In this document: piece after piece, positions 17,391 through 25,606 of the stretch
Position numbering within the stretch: the first letter of the stretch is position 1
Layout of the letters: the number at the start of each line of letters is the position of its first letter
DNA from: Streptomyces netropsis
GTDB taxonomy: Bacteria; Actinomycetota; Actinomycetes; Streptomycetales; Streptomycetaceae
Reading direction: 5' to 3'
Length of the DNA: 64,000 nucleotides
Assembly: GCF_014203545.1 (NCBI RefSeq)
Contig: NZ_JACHJG010000003.1
Span: 620,001-684,000 of the forward strand
Notes under the pieces: model-generated
Database searches by the model: none
The model's input: only the letters and a program-made list of their open reading frames with translations
Told to the model about the DNA's origin: nothing
Program-made: the position numbers and the translations under genes

Positions 17391-18647
17391 CTACTTCCTG
17401 CCCCTCAGCACCGCCGCGTCCGCCGCCTCCTCGCCCCGCGCCCACCCCTCCGCGTCACGTCCCTTGAGGCGGTGTGCCGTCGTCGTCGGGAAGAGCCGTT
17501 CGGCGGTCTCCCCGACCGCCACGTCGCGCGCCGCCAGCACGGGCAGCACCTCCCGGTCCTCCTGCTCGGCCTCCGCCGCGACGTCGCGCGCCGCGTCCGA
17601 CAGCCGGTCGCGGATGCGGGCCGCATAGGCGATGAGGAAGGACTGACGGAAGTCGCGGGTGCGGCGGGAGCGGGCGTGGTGGGCGTCGCCGGCCCGGCGC
17701 ATGGCGGCGGTGGCCTGCACCAGCAGCGACGTGTACATCAGCTCCACCAGCTCCAGGTCGGCCTCGAAGCCGACGACCGTGGAGAAGTCGTATTCGCTCG
17801 ACCACACCGCCCGGCAGTGGTTGGCGACGGCGACCGCGTCCAGGAGCAGCGCCTTCGCGGACTCGTACGGCCCCTCGACGCCGATCCGGCAGGCCGTCGG
17901 CCCGTCCACCGGCTCCGTGGAGTGGGCGGCGACCAGCGCCTCATCGATGGAGTGCCGCGCCATGAGCTCCTGGGCCTTCGCCGACAGCGCCTCGGCCTCC
18001 TCGGCGAACTCCGTCGACTCCGCCTTGGCCAGCAGGGCCCGGATCCGGGCGAGCATCCGGGGCGCGATGGCGCCGGTACGGGCTTCCGCGCGCCCCACGG
18101 ACCTCGCGTGCGCGGCGCCCGGCAGGGGACCGGCCGCCCCGATCCTCGGCAGGGTGCCGATCAGCCGCAGTGTCCCGAGCGCGCACGCCGTCGTCTCGAA
18201 GCGGCTCAGCCGCTCGCGCCCCGCGAAGCCCTCCAGGAAGGTGTCGTCGGCCTCCCACCACACGCGGGCGTCCGCGTCCGCCAGCTGCGCGGCCCAGCGC
18301 GCGCCGAGCGTGTCCGGCGCGTACCGCCGCGCCTCGGCCGCGATGGCATCCACGGCGAACCGCACCTCGGCGGGGGTCAGCTCCCGCCGCACGAGCCGCA
18401 GGACGTCGGCGGGCTGCCAGCCGTACTCCCAGGCGCGTCGTACGGTCGTCCCGGCGACCCGCAACACGGACCGGCTCACGGCCTCCCAGCCGGCGGGGGC
18501 GGCGCTCAGCGCGGAGGCGGCGGCGTACAGCGCGTCGTCGAGGTCGTCCGGTGCCTGGGCGCGCAGGCCGCGCAGGGCCTCCTCCACGGCCTCCCGCAGC
18601 CGGGCCTCCTCCGGCAGCTCGCGCTGCCGCTTGTCGCGCTTGGCCAC
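17391..18647 (-). CDS. DUF2786 domain protein
   Basis: A 418-aa protein containing the DUF2786 motif in its middle (MLARIRALLAKAESTEF, with AEALSAKAQELMARHSIDE), about residues 195-235. The N-terminal 190 residues are Ala/Arg-rich and helical; the C-terminal part continues the family. No membrane segment and no catalytic motif that I recognise. It ends 13 nt from the convergent HNH gene, leaving almost no intergenic DNA. Confidence 0.85.
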   Translation of the reverse strand: MAKRDKRQRELPEEARLREAVEEALRGLRAQAPDDLDDALYAAASALSAAPAGWEAVSRSVLRVAGTTVRRAWEYGWQPADVLRLVRRELTPAEVRFAVDAIAAEARRYAPDTLGARWAAQLADADARVWWEADDTFLEGFAGRERLSRFETTACALGTLRLIGTLPRIGAAGPLPGAAHARSVGRAEARTGAIAPRMLARIRALLAKAESTEFAEEAEALSAKAQELMARHSIDEALVAAHSTEPVDGPTACRIGVEGPYESAKALLLDAVAVANHCRAVWSSEYDFSTVVGFEADLELVELMYTSLLVQATAAMRRAGDAHHARSRRTRDFRQSFLIAYAARIRDRLSDAARDVAAEAEQEDREVLPVLAARDVAVGETAERLFPTTTAHRLKGRDAEGWARGEEAADAAVLRGRK

Positions 18648-18717
18648 GGGGCTCTCTTCTCTCGGGGTGTACGGGTCTCAGGGCGTACGGGCTGTACACC
18701 CCATTTTCCCGTACCGC

Positions 18718-19707
18718 CTACGAGGACGGCAGGCGCACCTGGTAGATCCCGATCGACCGCTCGGGGCGGTAGCCGAGCAGCTTGTTCACGGCCCGCATCG
18801 GGCCGTTGTCGTCGGCGACGGTGGTGGCGATCTCGCGCACCGGCAGACCTTCCTCGGCCAGCAGCTCCAGCATCCGCAGCTTGACCGCCCGCCCGAGCCC
18901 GAGCCCCCGGTGGGCGGGGGTCACGGCGGTGTCGTACTGGAGGGCCCGTACGTCGCCGGGGGCGCGCTGCACCAGCTCGGAATAGCCCGCGTGCGTACCG
19001 TCGGGGGCGACGGCGACGACCGTGAGCATCACCCCGCCGCGCTCGACGACGGCGCTCTGCGCGGCACGGATCCGGTCGGCGTCCCACTGGAACGGCTTCT
19101 CGTCCACGTCACCCATGGGACTGTCGGCCATGGCCCCGTGTGCGACCGCGAACGGCTCGGCGTGCTCGTCGGGCACGACACCGTTCCAGTGCACGAACCG
19201 ATAGCCGTCGGGGAGTCGTGGCGGCTCGACGGTCTCGTCGTCGACGCGCTGCACGTACATCACGAGCGGCAGCGCGCAGGTGGAGCCGTGCGCGACCGCG
19301 AACTGTTCGCCTTCCCCGCCGAGTTCGATCTCCAGGCTCACGGAGGTGCGCTTCTCCTCGGCGAGCACCTCCCGCAACTCGCGCCACAATCTCGCGCCGA
19401 TCCCGCGCCGCCGCTGGTCCGGCCGTACGACGAGGTGGTCGATCCAGGCCGTCGCCCGGTTCTCCTCGTCGTCGAACAGCCGCAGCGAGGCGACCCCGGC
19501 GTATCCGTCGCCGTCCGGCATGGGCACGGCCAGCCGCACGTACCGGCTGCGCGCGGCCGGGACGCGCAGTGCGCCCGCCGTCTCGCCCCGGTCGGGCGCG
19601 GGCACGGCGGCGGGCAGGTCGCGCGCGTGCGCGTCGGTGACGACGGCGTGCCACGCGTCGATCTCGGCCTCGGTCGGGCTCGCGGTCAGCCGCAGCAGGT
19701 CAGTCAT
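18718..19707 (-). CDS. tandem GNAT family N-acetyltransferase
   Basis: A 329-aa protein with two GNAT folds. The first has the acetyl-CoA loop VVRPDQRRRGIGARLW (about 120); the second has TAVTPAHRGLGLGRAVKLRML (about 270), with the C-terminal NKLLGYRPERSIGIYQVRL typical of this double-GNAT group. The acceptor substrate is unknown; related proteins include antibiotic-modifying and mycothiol-synthase-like enzymes. Start chosen at MTDLLRL; an ATG three codons upstream (19716) is also possible. Confidence 0.88.
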   Translation of the reverse strand: MTDLLRLTASPTEAEIDAWHAVVTDAHARDLPAAVPAPDRGETAGALRVPAARSRYVRLAVPMPDGDGYAGVASLRLFDDEENRATAWIDHLVVRPDQRRRGIGARLWRELREVLAEEKRTSVSLEIELGGEGEQFAVAHGSTCALPLVMYVQRVDDETVEPPRLPDGYRFVHWNGVVPDEHAEPFAVAHGAMADSPMGDVDEKPFQWDADRIRAAQSAVVERGGVMLTVVAVAPDGTHAGYSELVQRAPGDVRALQYDTAVTPAHRGLGLGRAVKLRMLELLAEEGLPVREIATTVADDNGPMRAVNKLLGYRPERSIGIYQVRLPSS

Positions 19708-19866
19708 CCTCCGCACGGTACGGGCTGCGGTCTGTGCTGTCGTCGGGTTTTCCGATCAACGGGAGGTTCCGGGCGTCTCTGATCGAACGGGTCAATTCGC
19801 CTGGTCGGCCCCGGCCTTGCGTCGACCCTCCCGCGCGGCCACGCCCCCTCCCGGCGCCCGGCGATG

Positions 19867-20256
19867 TCACCCGCCGTTCCGGTCCTGGGCGGCCATGACC
19901 TCATCGCCGTACTCGAAGGCCCAGGCTCCGAACGCGTCGATCGGCCCGAGCAACGTGCGTCCCAATGCGGTGAGTTCGTACTCGACGCGGGGCGGCGCTT
20001 CGGCATGGGCGTGCCGTTCCACCAGACCGTTGAACTCCAGTCGCCGCAGCGTCTCGGTCAGGACCTTGGGGCTGATGCCGCCGATGCGCTCGCGAAGTTC
20101 GCCGGGGCGCCTGGGACCGTCCCGCAGGACCCAGATCAGCACGGGGTTCCAGGTGTTGGAGAGCAGGTCGAAGGCGAGGCGGGCGCGGCAGTCGGCGAGG
20201 TAGGCGTCGGTCGTCACGTACCGAATGGTGCCTGACGGTTTTCCTAGTGTCGCCAT
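19867..20256 (-). CDS. HxlR family transcriptional regulator
   Basis: A 129-aa winged-helix regulator. The family motifs are seen: ARLAFDLLSNTWNPVLIWVLRDGPRRPGEL split across helices 1-2, the recognition helix GGISPKVLTETLRRLE and the wing YELTALGRTL. The ATG at 20256 lacks a Shine-Dalgarno; a GTG at 20217 (V-T-T-D-A-Y) is an alternative. It is divergent from the reductase gene 46 bp away, the usual HxlR arrangement in which it controls its neighbour. Confidence 0.88.
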   Translation of the reverse strand: MATLGKPSGTIRYVTTDAYLADCRARLAFDLLSNTWNPVLIWVLRDGPRRPGELRERIGGISPKVLTETLRRLEFNGLVERHAHAEAPPRVEYELTALGRTLLGPIDAFGAWAFEYGDEVMAAQDRNGG

Positions 20257-20302
20257 GTCGCCCGGGAAGCGGTGGCAACAAGCGAGGAGAGGGGCGGGAT
20301 CG

Positions 20303-20962
20303 ATGAAGATCGGCGTGCTGGGCACGGGGAACATGGCGGACGCACTGGCCACGCACTGGGTGCGGGCCGGGCATGAGGTGTTCGTCGGAGGCCGGGACGA
20401 GCGGAAGGCCCAACGGCTCGCGACGCGCATCGGGGGCGGCGCGGGGCACGGGAGTCTGCACGCGGCGGCGGACTTCGGCGAGGTGGTGCTGGTCGCGCTG
20501 CCTTATGGCGCGGGGGCGGACGTCGTCAGGGAGATCCAGGCGACGCTGAGCGGGAAGGTCCTGCTCGACTGTGCCAATCCGGTCGGCCCCGGATTCCGGC
20601 TGCTGACGGAAGGCGGCCCCTCGGCGGCGGCCCGCCTTGCCGTGGCGGCACCGGGCGCACGGGTCATCAAGGCGTTCAACCTCTGCCACGAGGACGTGTG
20701 GCGAATGACCCCACCGGTCTTCGACGGTCAGCCCCTCATGGTCCCGGTCTGCGGGGACGACGAGGCGGCAGTCGCGTCGGTGTACGAACTGGTGCGGGAC
20801 GTGGGCTGTGCGCCGGTGGCCGGGGGCGGGTTGGAACGCGCCGGGCTGCTGGAGGCGACCGCGGCGCTGTTCATCGGACTGTGGGTGGAGGAGCAGGCGG
20901 ACGCGCGGGCGATCGCGCCGCCCTTGGCCTATGCGACAGGCCCGGGGGCCGAGAGCGCGTGA
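20303..20962 (+). CDS. NADPH-dependent F420 reductase-like oxidoreductase
   Basis: A 219-aa Rossmann protein beginning MKIGVLGTGNMADALATHW, the dinucleotide-binding GxGxxA pattern, then GRDERKA for the NADP phosphate. The internal LLDCANPVGPG and GARVIKAFN motifs are those of the F420-dependent NADP reductase/NADPH-binding family (PF03807). A purine-rich ribosome binding site lies upstream. Whether it uses F420 or another acceptor cannot be told from this sequence. Probably regulated by the divergent HxlR protein. Confidence 0.85.
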   Translation: MKIGVLGTGNMADALATHWVRAGHEVFVGGRDERKAQRLATRIGGGAGHGSLHAAADFGEVVLVALPYGAGADVVREIQATLSGKVLLDCANPVGPGFRLLTEGGPSAAARLAVAAPGARVIKAFNLCHEDVWRMTPPVFDGQPLMVPVCGDDEAAVASVYELVRDVGCAPVAGGGLERAGLLEATAALFIGLWVEEQADARAIAPPLAYATGPGAESA

Positions 20963-21049
20963 GTCCGCTTTCCTCCCCGTGCCTGATCACCCGCCAGCGC
21001 CTGCGCACCCATCGGCCTCCGGCCTAGGCAGCGGCTCGTGGGCGGCCGC

Positions 21050-21427
21050 TTACCGCACCGATTGCGCTTCGACCTTCGCCGCGTCGAATTGGACGTACTC
21101 GATGACCGCTCCACCAGGGTGAAGGACCGTCACGTTCCGTCCGGTGGGCACATCGTTGGGGCCGTCGAGCGTCCGGCCACCCTCGCGCGCGACGACAGCG
21201 AAGACTTCCTCGAGGTCGTCGACGATGACGGTGGCCTGCACGTCGCGGAACGGAGCCAGCGCCTCCGGCGTTCCCGCGACCAGCAGGTAAGCACCTATGG
21301 ACGCCAGCTCGACGCCCTCGTACGCGAAGCGGAGCCCCGGCTCGGCGCCGGTCAGGGCCTCGAAGGTCGGAAGAGCGACGTCCAGGTCGTCGACGTACAC
21401 GCGGGCGTAGGTAGTGAGCACTGCCAT
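21050..21427 (-). CDS. VOC (glyoxalase/bleomycin-resistance) family protein
   Basis: A 125-aa protein with two beta-alpha-beta-beta-beta modules: an N-terminal YARVYVDDLDVALPTFEALTG and a C-terminal VLHPGGAVIEYVQFD. Only some metal-ligand residues of glyoxalase I are recognisable, so the activity is unknown. It is divergent from an ArsR regulator across an AT-rich dyad and is likely controlled by it. Confidence 0.85.
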   Translation of the reverse strand: MAVLTTYARVYVDDLDVALPTFEALTGAEPGLRFAYEGVELASIGAYLLVAGTPEALAPFRDVQATVIVDDLEEVFAVVAREGGRTLDGPNDVPTGRNVTVLHPGGAVIEYVQFDAAKVEAQSVR

Positions 21428-21440
21428 CAGGGCACCCCTT

Positions 21441-21475
21441 GATCATTTCGATAATCCCGAAATATGGAAATGATC
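21441..21475. promoter_or_regulatory. nested inverted repeats, candidate ArsR operator
   Basis: A perfect 9-bp inverted repeat, GATCATTTC (21441-21449) with GAAATGATC (21467-21475), encloses a second perfect 6-bp one, ATTTCG (21445-21450) with CGAAAT (21458-21463). It lies in an AT-rich island within otherwise GC-rich DNA, between the divergent VOC and ArsR genes. Confidence 0.65.
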
Positions 21476-21527
21476 GTAGGCTTGGTCGGCGACGATGCCA
21501 AGCCTGGTGGCCCACGGAGAGTGCGGG

Positions 21528-21845
21528 ATGCGATCACTGACCCAACCGGAGAGGGCAGACCTGGATCTGGTCGCCGTGCTGCACGCCCTCAGTGATCCGG
21601 TCCGCCTGGAACTGGTGCGCCTGATGGCCTCCGACGGCGAGGTGTCGTGCAGTCCGGAGCACCTCGACATCCCACGTTCCACGCTGTCCAACCACTGGCG
21701 CATCCTGCGGGAGGCGGGCCTGACGTGGACTCGCTCAGAGGGCAAGGCGCGCTACATGACCCTGCGCCGCGACGATCTGGAGACGCGTTTCCCCGGCGTA
21801 CTGGCTGCCATTCTGGCTTGCGCCGCCTCGCCGCTCCGTGGGTGA
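21528..21845 (+). CDS. ArsR family helix-turn-helix regulator
   Basis: A 105-aa winged-helix protein (VLHALSDPVRLELVRLMA, then the recognition helix IPRSTLSNHWRILREAGL and a wing with RYMTLRRDD). No ArsR cysteine pair for metal binding is present, so it is of the non-metal ArsR type. The ATG at 21528 has GGAG about 9 nt upstream; the ATG at 21495 is an alternative. It is divergent from the VOC gene. Confidence 0.88.
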   Translation: MRSLTQPERADLDLVAVLHALSDPVRLELVRLMASDGEVSCSPEHLDIPRSTLSNHWRILREAGLTWTRSEGKARYMTLRRDDLETRFPGVLAAILACAASPLRG

Positions 21846-21921
21846 TCCGGCCTGGGGGCGAGGGGTTCGCTCCGCCCCGGCCGGCTGCCGGGGCGGAGCG
21901 GGGGGCCGTACGGGGTCGGGT

Positions 21922-22806
21922 TCAGCCGGTGCTTGGGCGCCGGCTTCGGCGTCGGCGGAGCACGACCGCCCCGCCCACGAGGGCGAGAGCCGCGCCGGAA
22001 CCGCCAGCAAGGAGCGGGGCGGAGAAGGAGGCGTCTTCCGCCTTGTGCTGGGGGCTGTAGCCGCTGGAGTACCCCTTGGTGTCGTACTCCGAGCCGGGCA
22101 ACTTGTCGGCGTAGCGGGCCTTGACCAGCTTCTGGTAGTCGCTGAGCGACACCGACGCCTGGCCGCCCAGTCCCTGCCGGGCCTGGTCGTTGAGCGGCTC
22201 GACGGTGGTGAGCTTGAGCTGGTACCAGCCGCGGATCTGCGGCTCGGTGAAGACGAGCGTGCCCACGGTGGCCTTGGCGGCGTACGAGGCGTCGCTGTCA
22301 CCGTCGCGCACGGCCGCCAGGTGCCAGCCGCCGCCCTGGGTGGGGGCGAGCACGACGGTGGCGTTGCGGCCGTTGACGGTGGCGCTCAGCGAGGAGACCA
22401 GCTGCGTCAGCTTGATCGCTTCGGTGGGCAGTGGCTGGGAGGTGCCCGCGACGAACCCGGGGGTGATCTCGTTCAGTGCCAACGGGTCCTTGATCGTGAA
22501 GGCCGGGAGGCCCTGGCACGGCTCGGCCGTCTCGGGGATCGTCTGCACCGGCCCGCCGACGCCGGTGGGCACCGGAGTGCGCAGGAAGCGGCAGACGGCG
22601 TTGCGGACGGCCGGGGACTTCACCGCGTCGAGGGCGGCCTGGTAGTCCGGGATGTCCGCCGGGAGCGGGTCCTTGGCCGGGGCCGCGTGGGCCGGGCCGA
22701 CGACGGACAGCAGTGCGGATGCGCTCAGTGCGAGGACGATGGACAGGCGGGAGGAGCGAGAGTCCGCCCGCTTGCTGGACGTTCTGGTGCCGCTGGTGTC
22801 GCGCAT
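21922..22806 (-). CDS. secreted, C-terminally membrane-anchored protein
   Basis: A 294-aa protein with an N-terminal signal peptide (SIVLALSASALLSVVGPAHAA), an extracellular domain of about 200 residues, and a C-terminal hydrophobic helix (LLAGGSGAALALVGGAVVL) followed by RRRRSRR. No LPxTG or LAxTG motif precedes the helix, so it is anchored by the transmembrane segment, not by sortase. It starts 10 nt after the peptidase stop, so the two are likely cotranscribed and may act together outside the cell. Confidence 0.85.
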   Translation of the reverse strand: MRDTSGTRTSSKRADSRSSRLSIVLALSASALLSVVGPAHAAPAKDPLPADIPDYQAALDAVKSPAVRNAVCRFLRTPVPTGVGGPVQTIPETAEPCQGLPAFTIKDPLALNEITPGFVAGTSQPLPTEAIKLTQLVSSLSATVNGRNATVVLAPTQGGGWHLAAVRDGDSDASYAAKATVGTLVFTEPQIRGWYQLKLTTVEPLNDQARQGLGGQASVSLSDYQKLVKARYADKLPGSEYDTKGYSSGYSPQHKAEDASFSAPLLAGGSGAALALVGGAVVLRRRRSRRPSTG

Positions 22807-22816
22807 GTCGCCTGCC

Positions 22817-23380
22817 TTAGCGGGAGATGCCGATGCGGGAGTGTGTCCACTTGGACGAGCTGTTGCTCACGTAGTCGTTGTAGTTCCACCATGTGTACGT
22901 GGCGGTGTCCGGCCACGGGTCGGCCACGGCGATCGTGTTGTTCGACGTGTCGAAGCCGTAGACCACGTTCATGTGGCCCCCGCCGGACGTCCACCCGATG
23001 CGGGCCCCGATCGGCCGGGCCGCCTTGACGTCGGTGTACACCTGATTGAACGTGGCCGCGCTGTTCAGTCCCGAGCCGGTGTGGGCCAACCCGAGGCTGC
23101 CCCAGCCCCTGGCCATGTCGTCGAGCGTGGCGGGCTGGTTGTTGCAGCCGTAGTAGGGCTGGGCCCGGTTGCAGAAGTCCGTCTGCGTGGATCCGTAGCC
23201 CTGGAACTTGGCGATGGTCAGCCCGGAGGCGACCCAGCACCACTGGGACTTCTCCTGCTTCAGCATGTTGATGGTGTCCTGACCCGCTTCCGCGTGAGCC
23301 GTTCCTCCCGCGGCCGCGAGCAACCCCGAGGCGGCCAGCACGATGGCCGACGCCGAGGTTCCGTACCTGAATCTGCCCAT
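22817..23380 (-). CDS. secreted papain-like cysteine peptidase (C70-like)
   Basis: A 187-aa protein with a signal peptide (residues 1-30, ending AHA). The mature part has SQWCWVAS with a catalytic Cys48, GGGHMNVVYGF with His136, and VADPW with Asp154, the triad order of papain-like peptidases such as the C70/AvrRpt2-like group. A C69-C79 pair may form a disulfide. First gene of a two-gene operon with an anchored partner. Confidence 0.82.
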   Translation of the reverse strand: MGRFRYGTSASAIVLAASGLLAAAGGTAHAEAGQDTINMLKQEKSQWCWVASGLTIAKFQGYGSTQTDFCNRAQPYYGCNNQPATLDDMARGWGSLGLAHTGSGLNSAATFNQVYTDVKAARPIGARIGWTSGGGHMNVVYGFDTSNNTIAVADPWPDTATYTWWNYNDYVSNSSSKWTHSRIGISR

Positions 23381-23684
23381 GTTCCTGCCTTCCCATGGTG
23401 GGTGCGACGAGACGAGTGGGGCGATCTGGCACGGATATGACAGCGCATCATGTCAAAGTCATATAGGGGTCATGCGGAGATTTAACCCCTACTGATTATT
23501 CGTCGGGTAATCGTGCAACTCGGGCAGCGGTCCTGGCTGGGCAGGTTGTCCATGCGCGATCCCGCACGAGGAGTGCCGGCTCGTCTGGCGAACGCGCCCG
23601 GGGGGGCCGTCCCTGCCTCTTCCAGCGCCCAGCGGGCGGCCCGGCATGCTCTCGCCGACCGACACGTCGGCCTGAGCCGAGGCC
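23381..23684. promoter_or_regulatory. intergenic region with clustered dyads upstream of the peptidase operon
   Basis: A 304-nt gap. It includes three inverted repeats close together: ATATGAC (23435-23441) with GTCATAT (23458-23464), TGACA (23438-23442) with TGTCA (23451-23455), and AGGGGT (23465-23470) with ACCCCT (23485-23490). The segment around 23430-23520 is AT-richer than its surroundings and probably holds the operon promoter. I could not fix -35 and -10 hexamers. I see no gene in the rest. Confidence 0.5.
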
Positions 23685-24062
23685 CTACTCGTCCAGGCAG
23701 TCGGCCAGGAACCGGCACGTACGCCCGAGGTCCTTCATGTGTACGACCGCCGAGCACAGCCCCGGTCCCCCGTCGTGGTCGAGATCCACCCGCACCCGGT
23801 CGATCAGCGCCCGCCATCGATGCCACGGCCCCGTGCCACGGTCGAGGCCATCCGCGATGGCTTGTGCGGCCGGGAGCATGAGCCAGAGGTGGGTGCGCAG
23901 GGCCCGGGTGATCTCGTGCACTTCCTCGGCACGGGGAAGTGCCGTCCGTTCCTGGAGGGCGCGGCGGACGGTGGCGCGGATGGTGACGAGGTCGAGGGGG
24001 GTGTGGTCGCCGGTCATCATGGTGGTGAGTGGGGGTTCCGGCTGTGAAGTCGGGGGGTTCAT
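23685..24062 (-). CDS. conserved Streptomyces hypothetical protein (DUF6415-like)
   Basis: A 125-aa soluble helical protein (RATVRRALQERTALPRAEEVHEI and LRTHLWLMLPAAQAIADG). It resembles a small Streptomyces-specific family often found near XRE/TPR regulators, which I believe is DUF6415. Start chosen at MNPPTSQ because GAGGAG lies 8 nt upstream. It is divergent from a TPR regulator gene. Confidence 0.65.
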   Translation of the reverse strand: MNPPTSQPEPPLTTMMTGDHTPLDLVTIRATVRRALQERTALPRAEEVHEITRALRTHLWLMLPAAQAIADGLDRGTGPWHRWRALIDRVRVDLDHDGGPGLCSAVVHMKDLGRTCRFLADCLDE

Positions 24063-24232
24063 GGCGGGGCTCCTCTCAGGGACGCGTTCCACCCAGTCAA
24101 CGGCGCGAACCGCCACACCACCCCTCTCCGTTGGCGGTCCTGCCGTTTAACGGGTTTACACCCTTCCCCCGTCTCCCCGCCGCGCGCCGCCCGTTGGGAA
24201 TAGCGTGGGAGTGTCGGATTCAGGGGAGACTC

Positions 24233-25606
24233 ATGGCCAGGACGCCCAACACCCGGCTCCTCGAAGCGATCGACGAGGCGGGAGTGACGTACGCGGCCCT
24301 CGCCCGGGCGGTGCGCGGCATCGCCATCGAGGCCGGAGACGCCACCCTGCGGACGAATGCCTCCGGTATCGCCCACTGGGTGGCCGGGACAGCGCCCGAT
24401 CCGGCGACGGTTCCGTACCTCGTCGAGGCTCTCGCCCGGCGGCTCGGACGTCCGCTCACCCCTGCGGACCTCGGGCTGCGCTCGGGCGATCACGTGCCCG
24501 AAGACCTCGGTCTGAGCATCGGGCCCGATCCAGTGGAGACGATCACTCTCATGGGCCGAGCAGACATAGAACGCCGTACGTTCCTGACCCGCGCCGTGTA
24601 CTCGGCCGCCGCAGCGGCGCTGCCCCTCGGCCTCGGCGCGGAGCACCAGGCGCGTGCCGAGACCGTGCGGGCCGGCGGTGTGGCCGGGCAGGCGGAGATC
24701 GACGCGGTACGCGACATGACCGCCGCCTTCACGCAGATCGACGAGCGGTACGGCGGACAGCACGGGCGGGGTGCGGTCCTGCAATACTTGACGACCGACG
24801 TCGCCGACTTGTGCCGGGCGACGTTCCGCACCGGTCGGCAGCACGCGGAGATGCTCATCGCTGCCGGCTCCCTCGCGTACCTCGCCGGTTGGAAGGCGTA
24901 CGACGCGGGAGAACAGGGGCTGGCCCAGCGGTACTACCTCCAGGCATACGCCCTGACCCGCGAGGCCGATGACGAGCCGCACTCCGCGTTCGCGCTGCGG
25001 ATCCTCGCCCATCACGCCATGGACATCGGCCGACAGGAGCACTCCACGGACCTGGCCGAGGCCGCGCTCGCCCTTGCCGCGGGCCGCGTCGACCCCGGAA
25101 CCGAGTCCCTGTTCGTCGTCTGTCACGCCCGCGCTCTGGCGAACGCCGGACGGCCCCGGCAGGCCGTCACCGAGGCGGTGCGGGCGCGCACCCTGGCAGA
25201 CCGGTGCACCGACGGCCTGACGGGCTGGGCCGCCATGTGGGGCTCCGCCGCGGCAACGGTCGACAGCCACACCGCCCGAATCCTCACCCGTCTCGGCGAC
25301 CACCACGAAGCCGAGCGCTACCACGCCAGTGCGGCCCGCCGATATGCCGGGACAGAGCATCAGCGCATCACGGCCCTGAGTGCAGCGGCAGAAGGCCACG
25401 CCCAGTGCGCGCAGGGCCATGTCGAGCAGGCGTGCGCCACCTGGTCACGGGCCCTCGACACCATGACCGGCGTCCGTTCCAGCCGCACCCGCCAGGCCGT
25501 CACCGCCATCCGTACGGACCTCAACCGGTTCCGGGGACGGGACGCGCGAGCCGCCCGGGAACTCGATGAACGTGCGCGCACGTGGCTGGCGAGCTGCCCG
25601 GCATGA
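24233..25606 (+). CDS. XRE-like/TPR transcriptional regulator
   Basis: A 457-aa protein. The N-terminal 80 residues look like a lambda-type HTH (LLEAIDEAGVTYAALARAV, then ASGIAHWVAGTAPDP); the middle and C-terminus are helical TPR-like repeats. A short hydrophobic Ala/Leu segment (VYSAAAAALPLGLGAE, about 123-138) lies between them, reminiscent of a twin-Arg-like RRTFLTRAV leader. GGGGAG is 6 nt upstream of the ATG. It overlaps the next gene by 4 nt, and the C-terminal parts of the two are related. Confidence 0.82.
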   Translation: MARTPNTRLLEAIDEAGVTYAALARAVRGIAIEAGDATLRTNASGIAHWVAGTAPDPATVPYLVEALARRLGRPLTPADLGLRSGDHVPEDLGLSIGPDPVETITLMGRADIERRTFLTRAVYSAAAAALPLGLGAEHQARAETVRAGGVAGQAEIDAVRDMTAAFTQIDERYGGQHGRGAVLQYLTTDVADLCRATFRTGRQHAEMLIAAGSLAYLAGWKAYDAGEQGLAQRYYLQAYALTREADDEPHSAFALRILAHHAMDIGRQEHSTDLAEAALALAAGRVDPGTESLFVVCHARALANAGRPRQAVTEAVRARTLADRCTDGLTGWAAMWGSAAATVDSHTARILTRLGDHHEAERYHASAARRYAGTEHQRITALSAAAEGHAQCAQGHVEQACATWSRALDTMTGVRSSRTRQAVTAIRTDLNRFRGRDARAARELDERARTWLASCPA

